Shown here one piece after another: positions 51,722 through 60,061 of a stretch of DNA of 64,000 bases (its first letter is position 1; each line of letters opens with the position of its first letter). A program made the position numbers and the translations under genes. The stretch lies in assembly GCF_020535245.1 (NCBI RefSeq), contig NZ_CP084910.1, positions 2,518,501 through 2,582,500 of the forward strand, read 5' to 3'. The notes under the pieces are model-generated. The model made no database searches. It had not been told where the DNA came from and saw only the letters and a program-made list of their open reading frames with translations. This stretch comes from Asticcacaulis sp. AND118. Lineage in GTDB: Bacteria > Pseudomonadota > Alphaproteobacteria > Caulobacterales > Caulobacteraceae.

Positions 51722-52300
51722 TTATTGGTCACGGTTCAAAAGCGCGTCGAGCCGGGCCTGTTCTTCGGGGCTCAGGGCATCGGTTTCAGGCTCCGGGCCC
51801 TTGCGCCGGTTCATCAGGACGAAGATCGCGCCGCCGCCGATCAGCACCCCCAGCGGCAAGCCCCATAACAAGGCCGTCGACAGCGCGAAGCGCGGACGGA
51901 ACAGTACGTAGTCGCCATAACGGGCGCGCAGAATGTCGCGGATTTCGCGGTCGCTCTTGCCTTCGGTGATATGAGCGCGGATATCCCGGCGCATATCGGC
52001 GGCGATGTCGGCCGAGGAGTCGGCGATGGATTCGTTCTGACAGACGACGCAACGCACTTCGCCGTAAAGGGCGCGGGCGCGATCGTCCTGCGTTTTGTCG
52101 GACAGGGCCTCACCGGGCAGCATCGCCGCCGCGATCTGGGTCAGGGCGAAGAGGGCGGTGAGGAGGGCTATCCATCCCCTCTCCCTTGAGGGAGAGGGTG
52201 GCGCAAAGCGCCGGGTGAGGGGGACGTTTACGCTTGACACTCCCCCCTCACCCCGACCCTCTCCCTCAAGGGAGAGGGGGTTAAACTTTTGATCCCTCAT
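51722..52300 (-). CDS. ccmH: Cytochrome c maturation protein CcmH with an in-frame B repeat insertion
   Basis: 192 aa from the ATG at 52300, whose ATGA overlaps the ccmF stop. The conserved part starts RGWIALLTALFALTQIAAA (signal helix), then LYGEVRCVVCQNESIADSSADIAADMRRDI with the redox C-V-V-C, then a C-terminal membrane helix. CcmH reduces apocytochrome c in the periplasm. About residues 7-42 (NPLSLEGEGRGEGG to PPSPSRERG) come from repeat copy B3, read in frame. No in-frame ATG, GTG or TTG was seen between the repeat and the signal helix, so the insert is likely translated. Confidence 0.85.
   Translation of the reverse strand: MRDQKFNPLSLEGEGRGEGGVSSVNVPLTRRFAPPSPSRERGWIALLTALFALTQIAAAMLPGEALSDKTQDDRARALYGEVRCVVCQNESIADSSADIAADMRRDIRAHITEGKSDREIRDILRARYGDYVLFRPRFALSTALLWGLPLGVLIGGGAIFVLMNRRKGPEPETDALSPEEQARLDALLNRDQ
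52176..52282. repeat. Intergenic repeat family B, copy 3, inside ccmH
   Basis: CCCTCTCCCTTGAGGGAGAG, GGTGAGGGGG, a short centre, CCCCTCACCCCG, CCCTCTCCCTCAAGGGAGAG. About 107 bp. It sits between the coupled start codon and the conserved signal helix of ccmH and keeps the frame open. Confidence 0.8.
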
Positions 52301-54267
52301 CCCTTCCTCCCCTTTGCCGCGACGCCCAAGCGCAACCGCCGATCGCTCAGCGACAGCACGCCTCCCACGGCCATCAACAACGGCCCGAAGAAGATCAGCC
52401 GCGCCCACGGATTATACAGCGCCCGCACCTGCCAGCCGCTTTCCGACGGCTCACCCAGCAGGAAGTAGAGATCGTCCAGCGGCTGAAAACACAGGGCCAC
52501 CTCGGTCGTCAGGGTCGATGAAGCGGGATAGAAACGCCGCTCCGGCGCGGCCTGACACACGGCCTTGCCGCCCTTGCGCACGCTCAGCACGCCGCGCTGC
52601 GCCTCGTAATTCGGCCCCGGCACGCGCTCGATGCTGTTGAGGCGCACCTCATAGGCTCCGACATCGAGCTTGGCCCCGACCTGGAGATGATCGACCGTGC
52701 TCAGCTTGGCCTGCGTCTCGACCACCGCCCCGAAGACGAACAGGCCGAGCCCGATGTGCGCCAGCACCATGCCGTGCGTCGCCAGAGGCAGGCCACGGAA
52801 GCGGCGCAGGCTTTCGGCAAAAGGTACTTTCAGCAGTTGCGTGCGGTCCTGCCACACCTGCCACGACCCCAGAATGACCCAGCCGCCCAAGAGAAAACCG
52901 ATCCCCAGAGACAGGGCCTTTTTCGCCTCGCCGCTGCCCAGCAGCACCGCGCCCAGCACGGCCAGAAGGACACTTATGCCCGCCGCCAGCAGGAGCCGCT
53001 TACCGGCGCTTTTCAGATCGCCGCGCTTCCACGCCATCAAACTCGCCAACGGCAGGATAAGCATGGCCACGCCCATGGCCGGCACGAAACTCAGATTATA
53101 ATAGGGCGTGCCGACGGAGATGGTCTTGCCCGTCATGGCCTCCATCAGCAGCGGATAGAGGGTCCCCAGACAGACGGTCGACAGGGCCACGAAGACCAGC
53201 ATGTTGTTGAGCACCAGGGTCGATTCCCGGCTGACCGGCGAAAACACGCCGCCGGAACTGAGCGCCGAGGCCCGGAACACATAGAGCGCGAACCCCGCCC
53301 CGGCGGTGATGAACAGGATGGCCAGCAGCAATATGCCGCGCTGAGGGTCGACGGCGAAGGCGTGGACGCTGGTCAGCACGCCGGAGCGCACGAGGAACGC
53401 CCCCAGCATCGAAAAGGTGAAGGCCAGAAGCGCCAGAAACACAGTCCACGACTTCAGCGCGTCGCGCTTTTCCAGCACGATGGCCGAATGCAGCAGGGCC
53501 GTCGCCGCCAGCCACGGCATGAAGGAGGCGTTTTCGACCGGGTCCCAGAACCACCAGCCGCCCCAACCCAGTTCGTAATAGGCCCAGAACGACCCCAGCG
53601 CGATGCCGAGCGTCAGGAAGACCCACGCCACCAGTGTCCACGGCCTGACCCAGCGGGCCCATTCGCGGCCGATCCGCCCTTCGATCAGGGCCGCCACGGC
53701 GAACGAAAACACCACCGAAAACCCGACATAGCCGAGATAGAGCAGCGGCGGATGTAGCGCCAGCGCAGGGTCCTGCAACATCGGATTGAGCGACTGCCCC
53801 TCATAGGGGGCGGGGTCGAGACGGGCCAGCGGATTGGATGAAAACAGGGTGAAGCCGGTGAACAGCGCCCCCAAAACACCCTGCACCCCCAGCACCTTGT
53901 GTTTCAACCCGCCGGGCAGGCCGCGCCCGAACAGGGTGACCAGCGCGCCATAGCTGAGCAGCACCATGCACCACAAAAGCATCGAGCCTTCGTGAGAGCC
54001 CCAGGCGCCGGAAATCTTGTACAGCAGGGGTTTCAGCGTGTGCGAATGTTTCGCCACGTTGGAGACGGAAAAATCAGAGGTCAGAAAGGCGTAGAGCAGG
54101 GCCGCAAAGGCCAGAACGCCCGCCGCCGCCGCCGCCAGCGACAGCCCCTCGCTCAGACGCGCCGCCCCGCGCAACGGCTTCCATGCCGAACCCGCGACGC
54201 TCAAGGCCTGCGCCACGGACAGCAGGAAGGCCAGCCCCAGACAGAAGGTGCCCAGTTCGGCGATCAT
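52297..54267 (-). CDS. ccmF: Heme lyase subunit CcmF
   Basis: 656 aa from the ATG at 54267 (MIAELGTFCLGLAFLLSVAQ), overlapping the ccmE stop as ATGA. The WWD domain is intact (GWGGWWFWDPVENASFMPWL), with conserved His-rich regions (AKHSHTLKPLLYKISGAWGSHEGSM, NPMLQDPALALHPPLLYLG). About 15 membrane helices and a periplasmic C-terminal domain. It attaches heme from CcmE to apocytochrome c. Second-last gene of the ccmI-E-F-H run. Length is normal. Confidence 0.96.
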   Translation of the reverse strand: MIAELGTFCLGLAFLLSVAQALSVAGSAWKPLRGAARLSEGLSLAAAAAGVLAFAALLYAFLTSDFSVSNVAKHSHTLKPLLYKISGAWGSHEGSMLLWCMVLLSYGALVTLFGRGLPGGLKHKVLGVQGVLGALFTGFTLFSSNPLARLDPAPYEGQSLNPMLQDPALALHPPLLYLGYVGFSVVFSFAVAALIEGRIGREWARWVRPWTLVAWVFLTLGIALGSFWAYYELGWGGWWFWDPVENASFMPWLAATALLHSAIVLEKRDALKSWTVFLALLAFTFSMLGAFLVRSGVLTSVHAFAVDPQRGILLLAILFITAGAGFALYVFRASALSSGGVFSPVSRESTLVLNNMLVFVALSTVCLGTLYPLLMEAMTGKTISVGTPYYNLSFVPAMGVAMLILPLASLMAWKRGDLKSAGKRLLLAAGISVLLAVLGAVLLGSGEAKKALSLGIGFLLGGWVILGSWQVWQDRTQLLKVPFAESLRRFRGLPLATHGMVLAHIGLGLFVFGAVVETQAKLSTVDHLQVGAKLDVGAYEVRLNSIERVPGPNYEAQRGVLSVRKGGKAVCQAAPERRFYPASSTLTTEVALCFQPLDDLYFLLGEPSESGWQVRALYNPWARLIFFGPLLMAVGGVLSLSDRRLRLGVAAKGRKG

Positions 54268-54758
54268 TTCGCCTCGCCGAAGGGTTTGCTGTCCGGTTTG
54301 GCGGCGCTTTCCGGCCGCCACTCGCCCTGTTCCTTGATGGCCTTGACGACCTCCTTGGGCATGTAGGTCTCATCGTGCTTGGCCAGCACGGTGCGCGCCT
54401 CGAACACGTCGTCGGAGACGCGCTGCCCTTCGCAGACCACGCCCTGCCCTTCGCGGAACAGGTCGGGCAGGTCGCCCTTGAAATGCACGGTCATCTCGGC
54501 CTTCTGGTCCATGACAACGAAACGGACCTCGCCGCCTGCGCCCTTGACCACGCTGCCGGCCTTGACCAGCCCGCCGAGGCGCAGGGTGCGGTGCAGTTCG
54601 GCCTTCGCCTCATAGGCCTGAGCCGGCGTGTAGAAATAGACGACCTGATCCTTCATGGCGAACAGGGCCAGCGCCACGCCGGCCACCAGTATCGGCGCGG
54701 CGATCAGGAAGATCATCAGGCGGCGTCGCGCCTTCATCGATTTGGGAAGAAAGGTCAT
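54264..54758 (-). CDS. ccmE: Heme chaperone CcmE
   Basis: 164 aa. An N-terminal membrane anchor (RLMIFLIAAPILVAGVALALFA) leads to an OB-fold domain. The covalent heme-binding His is in VLAKHDETYMPKEV, preceded by GVVCEGQRVSDDVFEA. CcmE receives heme from CcmC and hands it to CcmF in the periplasm. The stop overlaps the ccmF start by 4 nt. A B repeat separates it from ccmI. Confidence 0.96.
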   Translation of the reverse strand: MTFLPKSMKARRRLMIFLIAAPILVAGVALALFAMKDQVVYFYTPAQAYEAKAELHRTLRLGGLVKAGSVVKGAGGEVRFVVMDQKAEMTVHFKGDLPDLFREGQGVVCEGQRVSDDVFEARTVLAKHDETYMPKEVVKAIKEQGEWRPESAAKPDSKPFGEAK

Positions 54759-54771
54759 TGCGGCATATCTT

Positions 54772-54877
54772 CCCCCTCTCCCTTGAGGGAGAGGGCCGGG
54801 GTGAGGGGGAAATTCGGAACGCCGACGGCCCCCCTCACCCGGCGCATCCGCGCCACCCTCTCCCTCAAGGGAGAAGG
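54772..54877. repeat. Intergenic repeat family B, copy 4, between ccmI and ccmE
   Basis: CCCTCTCCCTTGAGGGAGAG, GGGGTGAGGGGG, a centre, CCCCTCACCCGG, and CCCTCTCCCTCAAGGGAGAA. It fills nearly the whole 136-bp gap between ccmI and ccmE, inside an operon. Confidence 0.78.
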
Positions 54878-54894
54878 ACTACGATTGTCCACCC

Positions 54895-55959
54895 TCATTG
54901 CGCACCTACCGGGCGTTCGGCCTTTTGCACGATGCCGCGCGCGATCTCAGGCCGTTCAGCATAGATCCGATCGATGGACGCCAGCACCTTTTTCTCACCC
55001 TCAACATCTTTCAGCACCCGATACGAACGCAACAAACGCGCCCAGCCGTCGGGGTCTTCGGGATTTTGCGCCAGCCGCGCCTCAAGCCCCGCCACCATGC
55101 CGCCGATCTGCGACTGCACCGTCGCCGCGGCTTGTGCAGCCTGATCCAGCGCCGCCAATTCCGCCGTCACCGTGGCACGACGCCCGTCATCCGCCGCCAA
55201 TTGCGATTGCACATGCAGATACAGGCGTCTCGCCTCGTCGAAACGCCCGTCCGCCGTCAGTATCTTCGCCGAATAGTACAGCGCCGTCAGGTCGTCGCCA
55301 TCGCGCGTCAGGGCTTCGGCAAAGGCCGCCCGCGCTTCGGGACCGCTTTCGCCCGTGTTCAGCAGGGTCAGGGCTTCGCCCATATTGGACCAGCCCACCG
55401 CCGCTTCGGGCGCCAGCTTCGTCACGCGCTGAAACGCCGCCGCCGCTTCGTAATAGTCGCCCGCCATGACCAGAGTCTCACCCAACCGCATCCAGTAGCC
55501 CGGCTTGTCGCCGTACTGCGTCGCCATCTGCTGCATGGCCGCCGCTGCGGGTTTGGCTTCCAGAGTTTGGGGGGCGGTATTGAGCGCCTCGACCCAGTTT
55601 TTCAGCCGCGCCTCATAGGGCTGATCGGGCTGGCCGGGCTTACCGACCGCGAAATAGAGCCCCAGCGCCGCCACCGCGATGACCATAGCCCCGACAAAAC
55701 CGACACGCGGATCAAGGCGCGCCGCCTCCCCCGCTTCTTCGATGCGCAGCAACGCCCGCGCCGCCTCGGTTTTCTCTTCCTTCGCCACCCCTGCATCGGC
55801 GTGGCCCGCAGACACCCGGCGGTCGAGATCGGCGGCGAAGGCTTCGTACCGGGCCCGCGCCTGATCCAGCGCGCTGTCCGGCGTGCGGCGCAGCCACAGG
55901 GCCGCCAGCCCCAGAAGAGCGGCGCACAGAAGGGCGGCGACAAGCGAGAACAGAAGCAT
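54895..55959 (-). CDS. ccmI: Cytochrome c maturation protein CcmI (CycH-like, TPR)
   Basis: 354 aa. N-terminal helix LLFSLVAALLCAALLGLAALWL, a charged cytoplasmic leucine-zipper-like region (about 25-85), a second helix (VGAMVIAVAALGLYFAVG), then TPR repeats (GYWMRLGETLVMAGDYYEAAAAFQRV, VGWSNMGEALTLL, LTALYYSAKILTADGRFDEARRLY). CcmI chaperones apocytochrome c to the heme lyase. It is first in the ccmI-E-F-H order known as cycHJKL in rhizobia. ccmG and ccmABCD are absent here and should be elsewhere. Confidence 0.93.
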   Translation of the reverse strand: MLLFSLVAALLCAALLGLAALWLRRTPDSALDQARARYEAFAADLDRRVSAGHADAGVAKEEKTEAARALLRIEEAGEAARLDPRVGFVGAMVIAVAALGLYFAVGKPGQPDQPYEARLKNWVEALNTAPQTLEAKPAAAAMQQMATQYGDKPGYWMRLGETLVMAGDYYEAAAAFQRVTKLAPEAAVGWSNMGEALTLLNTGESGPEARAAFAEALTRDGDDLTALYYSAKILTADGRFDEARRLYLHVQSQLAADDGRRATVTAELAALDQAAQAAATVQSQIGGMVAGLEARLAQNPEDPDGWARLLRSYRVLKDVEGEKKVLASIDRIYAERPEIARGIVQKAERPVGAQ

Positions 55960-56029
55960 GAATATCTGATGCGGCGGGTTGACCGGTTCTTACGAACCGG
56001 AACACAGGCATAAGCCCGTTTTCAATCGC

Positions 56030-57415
56030 TTAGGCAATAGTTTTCGGCGCGCGGAACACGTCGGCGGACGCGACACGTCGTCGCGCCAGATTGCCCTTGG
56101 CCTCGCCGAGCAGCCCGTCCATCAGCGGGATGACGCGATCGAAGCACGACATGACGGCGTCGGGATCGAAGGGATCGTCGGCCACGGCAATCCCCAGCAC
56201 GACGTTGAAATAGGCATCCATCAGCAGTTCGGCCGACTGCACCGTCTTGGCCAGCAGGCTGGCGTAGCCGCCCTGCGCCGCGGTGGGGCGGATCTGGTTC
56301 AGGAAGGCGACGGTCTGCAGGGCCGTCTCGGCCTGCGCCGGTTTCGGTCCGGCATAGTCCGGCACTTCGCGCGTGGCGCGCCCGAAGATGCGTTCGGTTT
56401 TCAGCGGCAGGGCCTGGGAAATGACCTTTTCGACGCCTTTCAGACGCTCCTCGACCAGAGCGTTGACCGACTGATGGATGGCCACGGCGCGCTTGCCCCA
56501 CGGCCCGTCGCGCGTCAGTTCGACCGATTGCTGCAGGCTGTTGAGGATGCCCAGACACTGCGCCACCCAACCGCCGGCCTCACCCAGCAGCGAGGCGTCG
56601 CGCCGGCGCATCAGCCCTTCGAAAACCTTCAGGCGTTCTTCCGCCGCCTTGAGCAATCGCTCGCCGAAACTGGCCAGTTCGGATTCGCTCAGGAAACGAT
56701 CATTGGCCCGGTCCGACACGGTCGCCACGAATTTCATGACCAGAGTAGCGTCGTCCATATTGGCCAGCATAGCCTCCAGGAAACGCACCCCGCCCTCGCC
56801 GTCCTCGGTCTTGTCCGATGCGTCCTTGAACATCAGGCGAATGGCGGCGGCCTTTTCGGCGTCGATGCGGCCCATCCAGTCCGGCAGCCGCGCCAGCGCT
56901 TCACGCAGCAGACGGTGCAGGTCGAGATAGGCGGCGAATTCTTCAAGTTCGTCGGCGTCGTCCTCATCGGCGTCGGGCGCGAGCACGGCTTCCGGTCGCG
57001 CGCGGATGAGTTCGGCGCCGGCATTGACCAGACGGAAGAAGGGCACCGGCACCGGATCGTCGGCGCGCAAACCCTGCGACAGGACGCGCGCCTCTTCGAC
57101 CAGCGCCTTTTCCTCGGTTTGCAGAACGCGCCACAGGCGGCTCAGCACCCAGTTGGGAAAGATCACGCCCTCGATGCCGTCGTCGCGCGCCATGAATAGC
57201 GGCACGAAGGGGCGGAACACCTGTTCCTTGAGCGTGTGGGCTTCGAGTTCGCGTGCGACCAGGTTGCGGACCTGGGTGAGCGCCGCGTCCTGCGACAGAC
57301 TCAGGCTGCTGTTCAACTGACGAAGAATCCCCACGGGCAGGGTTTTCACCAGCCCGCCGACCTGTTGCAGCCGTTTCTCCGAAAGTACGCCCATACTGTC
57401 CGCCGTTGTGAACAC
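56030..57415 (-). CDS. Conserved-looking hypothetical protein (about 461 aa)
   Basis: The GTG at 57415 opens the longest frame; an ATG at 57394 (MGVLSEKRLQQVGG) is equally possible. All-helical, acidic, soluble, without signal peptide or membrane helix. Notable: a conserved-looking start (VKTLPVGILRQLNSSLSLSQDAALTQVRNLVARELE), an acidic patch (APDADEDDADELEEFAAYL) and a run FVATVSDRANDRFLSESELASFGERLL. I do not recognise a family. It stands alone between ccmI and a two-component operon on the same strand. Confidence 0.75.
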   Translation of the reverse strand: MFTTADSMGVLSEKRLQQVGGLVKTLPVGILRQLNSSLSLSQDAALTQVRNLVARELEAHTLKEQVFRPFVPLFMARDDGIEGVIFPNWVLSRLWRVLQTEEKALVEEARVLSQGLRADDPVPVPFFRLVNAGAELIRARPEAVLAPDADEDDADELEEFAAYLDLHRLLREALARLPDWMGRIDAEKAAAIRLMFKDASDKTEDGEGGVRFLEAMLANMDDATLVMKFVATVSDRANDRFLSESELASFGERLLKAAEERLKVFEGLMRRRDASLLGEAGGWVAQCLGILNSLQQSVELTRDGPWGKRAVAIHQSVNALVEERLKGVEKVISQALPLKTERIFGRATREVPDYAGPKPAQAETALQTVAFLNQIRPTAAQGGYASLLAKTVQSAELLMDAYFNVVLGIAVADDPFDPDAVMSCFDRVIPLMDGLLGEAKGNLARRRVASADVFRAPKTIA

Positions 57416-57469
57416 GCTGTCAGTATGGGTTCGCGTAGTTAATTTTCCCTGACCGGTAAGCCACTCGAT

Positions 57470-58879
57470 TTAACTGATGAAATTGGCCGGTAACATGACA
57501 ACGCATTTCAATCCGCCGAGGGCGGATTTGTCGAAACTCAACCGCCCGCCATAGGCGCGGACCAACTCATCGACGATCGACAGGCCCAGCCCCGAACCCG
57601 GCGCCGATTCGTCCAGCCGCGCCCCGCGTTTCAGCACTTCTTCGTACCGTTCGGGCGGCATGCCGGGCCCGTCGTCCTCGATCAGCAGGGTCATGCCGTG
57701 CGCCTCGTCCTTCAGCGTCGCGGTGACCCGCACCCGGCGCTGGCACCAGATGCAGGCATTTTCCATCAGATTGCCGGCGATCTCCTGAAAATCCTGCTTC
57801 TCGCCGCGGAAGGCCAGGTCTTCGGGCGCGCGCCAGTCGATGGTGACGTCCTTGTCGCGAAAAACCTGCTCCAGCATGACCGCCAGTTCGTCCAGCACCG
57901 GCTCGACCGGGGTGCGCTCGCCCATATTCTGCGCACGGGCGGCGGCGCGGGCGCGGCGCAGGTGGTGGTCGACCTGCGCCCGCATCAGGGCCGTCTGTTT
58001 GCGGACGGTGTCGGCCAGCGGCGCAGGATCGTCTCCCGCCGTGGTCAGCAGCACCGACAGCGGCGTTTTCAGCGCATGGGCCAGATTGCCGACATGCGTG
58101 CGCTGACGCTCCACCACGTCCTGCCCGTATTCGAGCAGACCGTTCACCTCTTCGGTCACGGGCCCGATTTCCGCCGGATAGGTCTTCAGCAACCGCGTCT
58201 GCTTGCCCTTGCGGATGTCATGCAGTTCGTCGGTCAGGGCGAACAGCGGCCTCAAGCCGATGCGCACCTGCAAATAGATGGCGATCAGAGAGCCCAAAGC
58301 CAGCACGATCAGCGCGCCGCCGGTGATCAGGCCGAACTGCCCCACATTGCGATCGACCTCCGAGCGGTCCTCGGCGGCCATGAACAGGAGGTTGTGCCCC
58401 TGAATACGCAGATAGACGGCCGCCTGCCGCAGAGGCTGATCGCGCGGGCCGGTGGCGTTGTAATACTGAAGCTGACCCGTGGTCTTATCGAGCGTCCGGG
58501 GCATTTCCAGCACGCGCTCGGCCAGAGACCCGGACTTGTAGACCGCCATGACCCGGTCCTGCGCATCCAGCTCGACGATTTGCCAGTAGAGGCCGGAATA
58601 GATGTCTTCGGTGCGGATGATATACAGTTCAGGGATGCGGATACGGTTTTCGCCGTCGAACTCCGTGTGCGTATAGAGGTTGCGCACAATGTCCGAAATC
58701 CCCGCCTGAAACCGGGTGACCGAGGTGTAGTTGAAAAAGGCGGTCAGGCCTGCCGAGATCATGATCAGGGCGAAGATGAACCAGATGGCGGCCAGCCGGA
58801 TAAGTCGCCCCGCCAGCGACCCGCGTCCATAGATCAGCGCCGCGAAAAAGCGTTTCAACTGGGTGAAGACCGCCGTCAA
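57470..58879 (-). CDS. Sensor histidine kinase of the PhoQ/FeuQ type
   Basis: 469 aa. Membrane helices at about 23-46 and 187-208 flank a periplasmic sensor of about 140 residues. The HAMP-like linker leads to HisKA with THVGNLAHALKTPLSVLLTTAG (His-Ala-Leu-Lys-Thr-Pro, a FeuQ/PhoQ variant), and an ATPase with NLMENACIWCQ, DDGPGMP and GSGLGLSIV. It lies 9 nt downstream of its regulator gene. A small PepSY protein heads the operon. Confidence 0.92.
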   Translation of the reverse strand: MTAVFTQLKRFFAALIYGRGSLAGRLIRLAAIWFIFALIMISAGLTAFFNYTSVTRFQAGISDIVRNLYTHTEFDGENRIRIPELYIIRTEDIYSGLYWQIVELDAQDRVMAVYKSGSLAERVLEMPRTLDKTTGQLQYYNATGPRDQPLRQAAVYLRIQGHNLLFMAAEDRSEVDRNVGQFGLITGGALIVLALGSLIAIYLQVRIGLRPLFALTDELHDIRKGKQTRLLKTYPAEIGPVTEEVNGLLEYGQDVVERQRTHVGNLAHALKTPLSVLLTTAGDDPAPLADTVRKQTALMRAQVDHHLRRARAAARAQNMGERTPVEPVLDELAVMLEQVFRDKDVTIDWRAPEDLAFRGEKQDFQEIAGNLMENACIWCQRRVRVTATLKDEAHGMTLLIEDDGPGMPPERYEEVLKRGARLDESAPGSGLGLSIVDELVRAYGGRLSFDKSALGGLKCVVMLPANFIS

Positions 58880-58888
58880 GCGCCGGGC

Positions 58889-59569
58889 CTAGATGTCGCT
58901 GACTTCATCATGCAGCGGCTTCAGGCGATAGCCCAGTCCGCGCACGGTTTCGATACGTTCATTGCCGATCTTCTTGCGCAGACGGCCCATAAACACTTCG
59001 ATGGTATTGGAGTCGCGGTCGAAGTCCTGATCGTAGAGATGCTCGACCAGTTCGGTGCGCGAAATGACGCGGTTCTGATGCAACATCATGTAGTGCAGCA
59101 GGCGGTATTCCAGCGAGGTCAGGCGCAGAGGCTCGCCATTGACCGACGCCCGCGCCGCACGCGGATCGAGGCGCACCCCGCCGCACACCAGCAGGGGTTG
59201 GGCATGACCGGCGGCGCGGCGGACCAGCGCGCGCAGACGGGCCAGAAGCTCTTCGGTATGAAACGGCTTGGTCAGATAATCGTCGGCCCCGGCGTCAAAG
59301 CCCGACACCTTGTCCGACCAGGCGCCGCGTGCCGTCAAAATCAGCACCGGCGTCGCCTTGCCGTCGCGACGCCAGCGCTCCAGCACCGATACGCCGTCGA
59401 TCTTGGGCAGGCCCAGATCGAGGATGACGCAGTCATAGGGCTCTGTATCGCCCAGAAAGTGGGCTTCTTCGCCGTCCGGCGCGTGATCGACGACATAGCC
59501 GGCGTCCTGAAGCGAGGCCTTGAGCTGATGCGACAGGTCGGGATCGTCTTCGGCAAGCAGAATTCGCAT
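58889..59569 (-). CDS. OmpR-family response regulator, FeuP/PhoP-like
   Basis: 226 aa. Receiver: MRILLAEDDPDLSHQLKASLQ, Asp in CVILDLGLPKIDG, Lys in DYLTKPFHTEE. The winged helix has LTSLEYRLLHYMMLHQNRVISRTELVEHLYDQDFDRDSNTIEVFMGRLRKKIG and VRGLGYRL, close to FeuP. It follows the PepSY gene with a TAATG junction and precedes the kinase by 9 nt. FeuPQ controls envelope glucan export in rhizobia; the target here is unknown. Confidence 0.94.
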   Translation of the reverse strand: MRILLAEDDPDLSHQLKASLQDAGYVVDHAPDGEEAHFLGDTEPYDCVILDLGLPKIDGVSVLERWRRDGKATPVLILTARGAWSDKVSGFDAGADDYLTKPFHTEELLARLRALVRRAAGHAQPLLVCGGVRLDPRAARASVNGEPLRLTSLEYRLLHYMMLHQNRVISRTELVEHLYDQDFDRDSNTIEVFMGRLRKKIGNERIETVRGLGYRLKPLHDEVSDI

Positions 59570-59922
59570 TACATCTTACTCAGCGAGCGGTTGGCGAGGT
59601 CGACCCGATAGGTGACGATGTTTGGGCCGATCTGCACCTTGATGACAAAGGTCGAGGGCCCGGTCTGATTACCCGACACATAGCGGCCGCCCGTGCGCTG
59701 TTCGACAAGGTTGATGGCCTCGTCGATCGAGTAGCGCTGCTGGACCGTCAGACGTTCGGCCTCGTCGAAGCGCGGACGCGCCTCAGCCGGCAAACGGCTC
59801 TCGGTGCGCACCTCTTCAGGCTGTTGCGTCCAGCCGAACGGTGCACGGTCGCGCGCTTCGGCGGCGAACGGCGCGCCGACAAGCAGCAGAGCGGAAAGGG
59901 TCAGGATCGGTTTCATAATCAC
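59569..59922 (-). CDS. Periplasmic PepSY-domain protein
   Basis: 117 aa. Signal peptide MKPILTLSALLLVGAPFAAEA. The mature part has a disordered linker (RDRAPFGWTQQPEEVRTES) and a PepSY-like fold (YSIDEAINLVEQRTGGRYVSGN, FVIKVQIGPNIVTYRVDLANRSLSKM). Its stop overlaps the regulator start by one base, so it is the operon's first gene. It may modulate the kinase's sensor domain, as small PepSY proteins do next to other two-component genes. Confidence 0.85.
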   Translation of the reverse strand: MIMKPILTLSALLLVGAPFAAEARDRAPFGWTQQPEEVRTESRLPAEARPRFDEAERLTVQQRYSIDEAINLVEQRTGGRYVSGNQTGPSTFVIKVQIGPNIVTYRVDLANRSLSKM

Positions 59923-59986
59923 TTTATAGGGTCCCCGACCTGAACCTTAGCTGAACGGGGTGCTAAAGAAAGCTTAAAATCACCAT

Positions 59987-60054
59987 GTCCTCCTCCCCTG
60001 TAGCGAAGCGTACGGGGGAGGTGGCAGGTTGCGCAGCAGACTGACGGAGGGGGC
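59987..60054. repeat. Intergenic repeat family C, copy 3 (half)
   Basis: TCCTCCTCCCCTGTAGCGAA, GGGGGAGGTGGCAGG and CTGACGGAGGGGGCAAAC match the left half of copies 1 and 2. The right half is missing. It lies between the PepSY gene and the co-chaperone stop. Confidence 0.65.
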
Positions 60055-60061
60055 AAACCTG

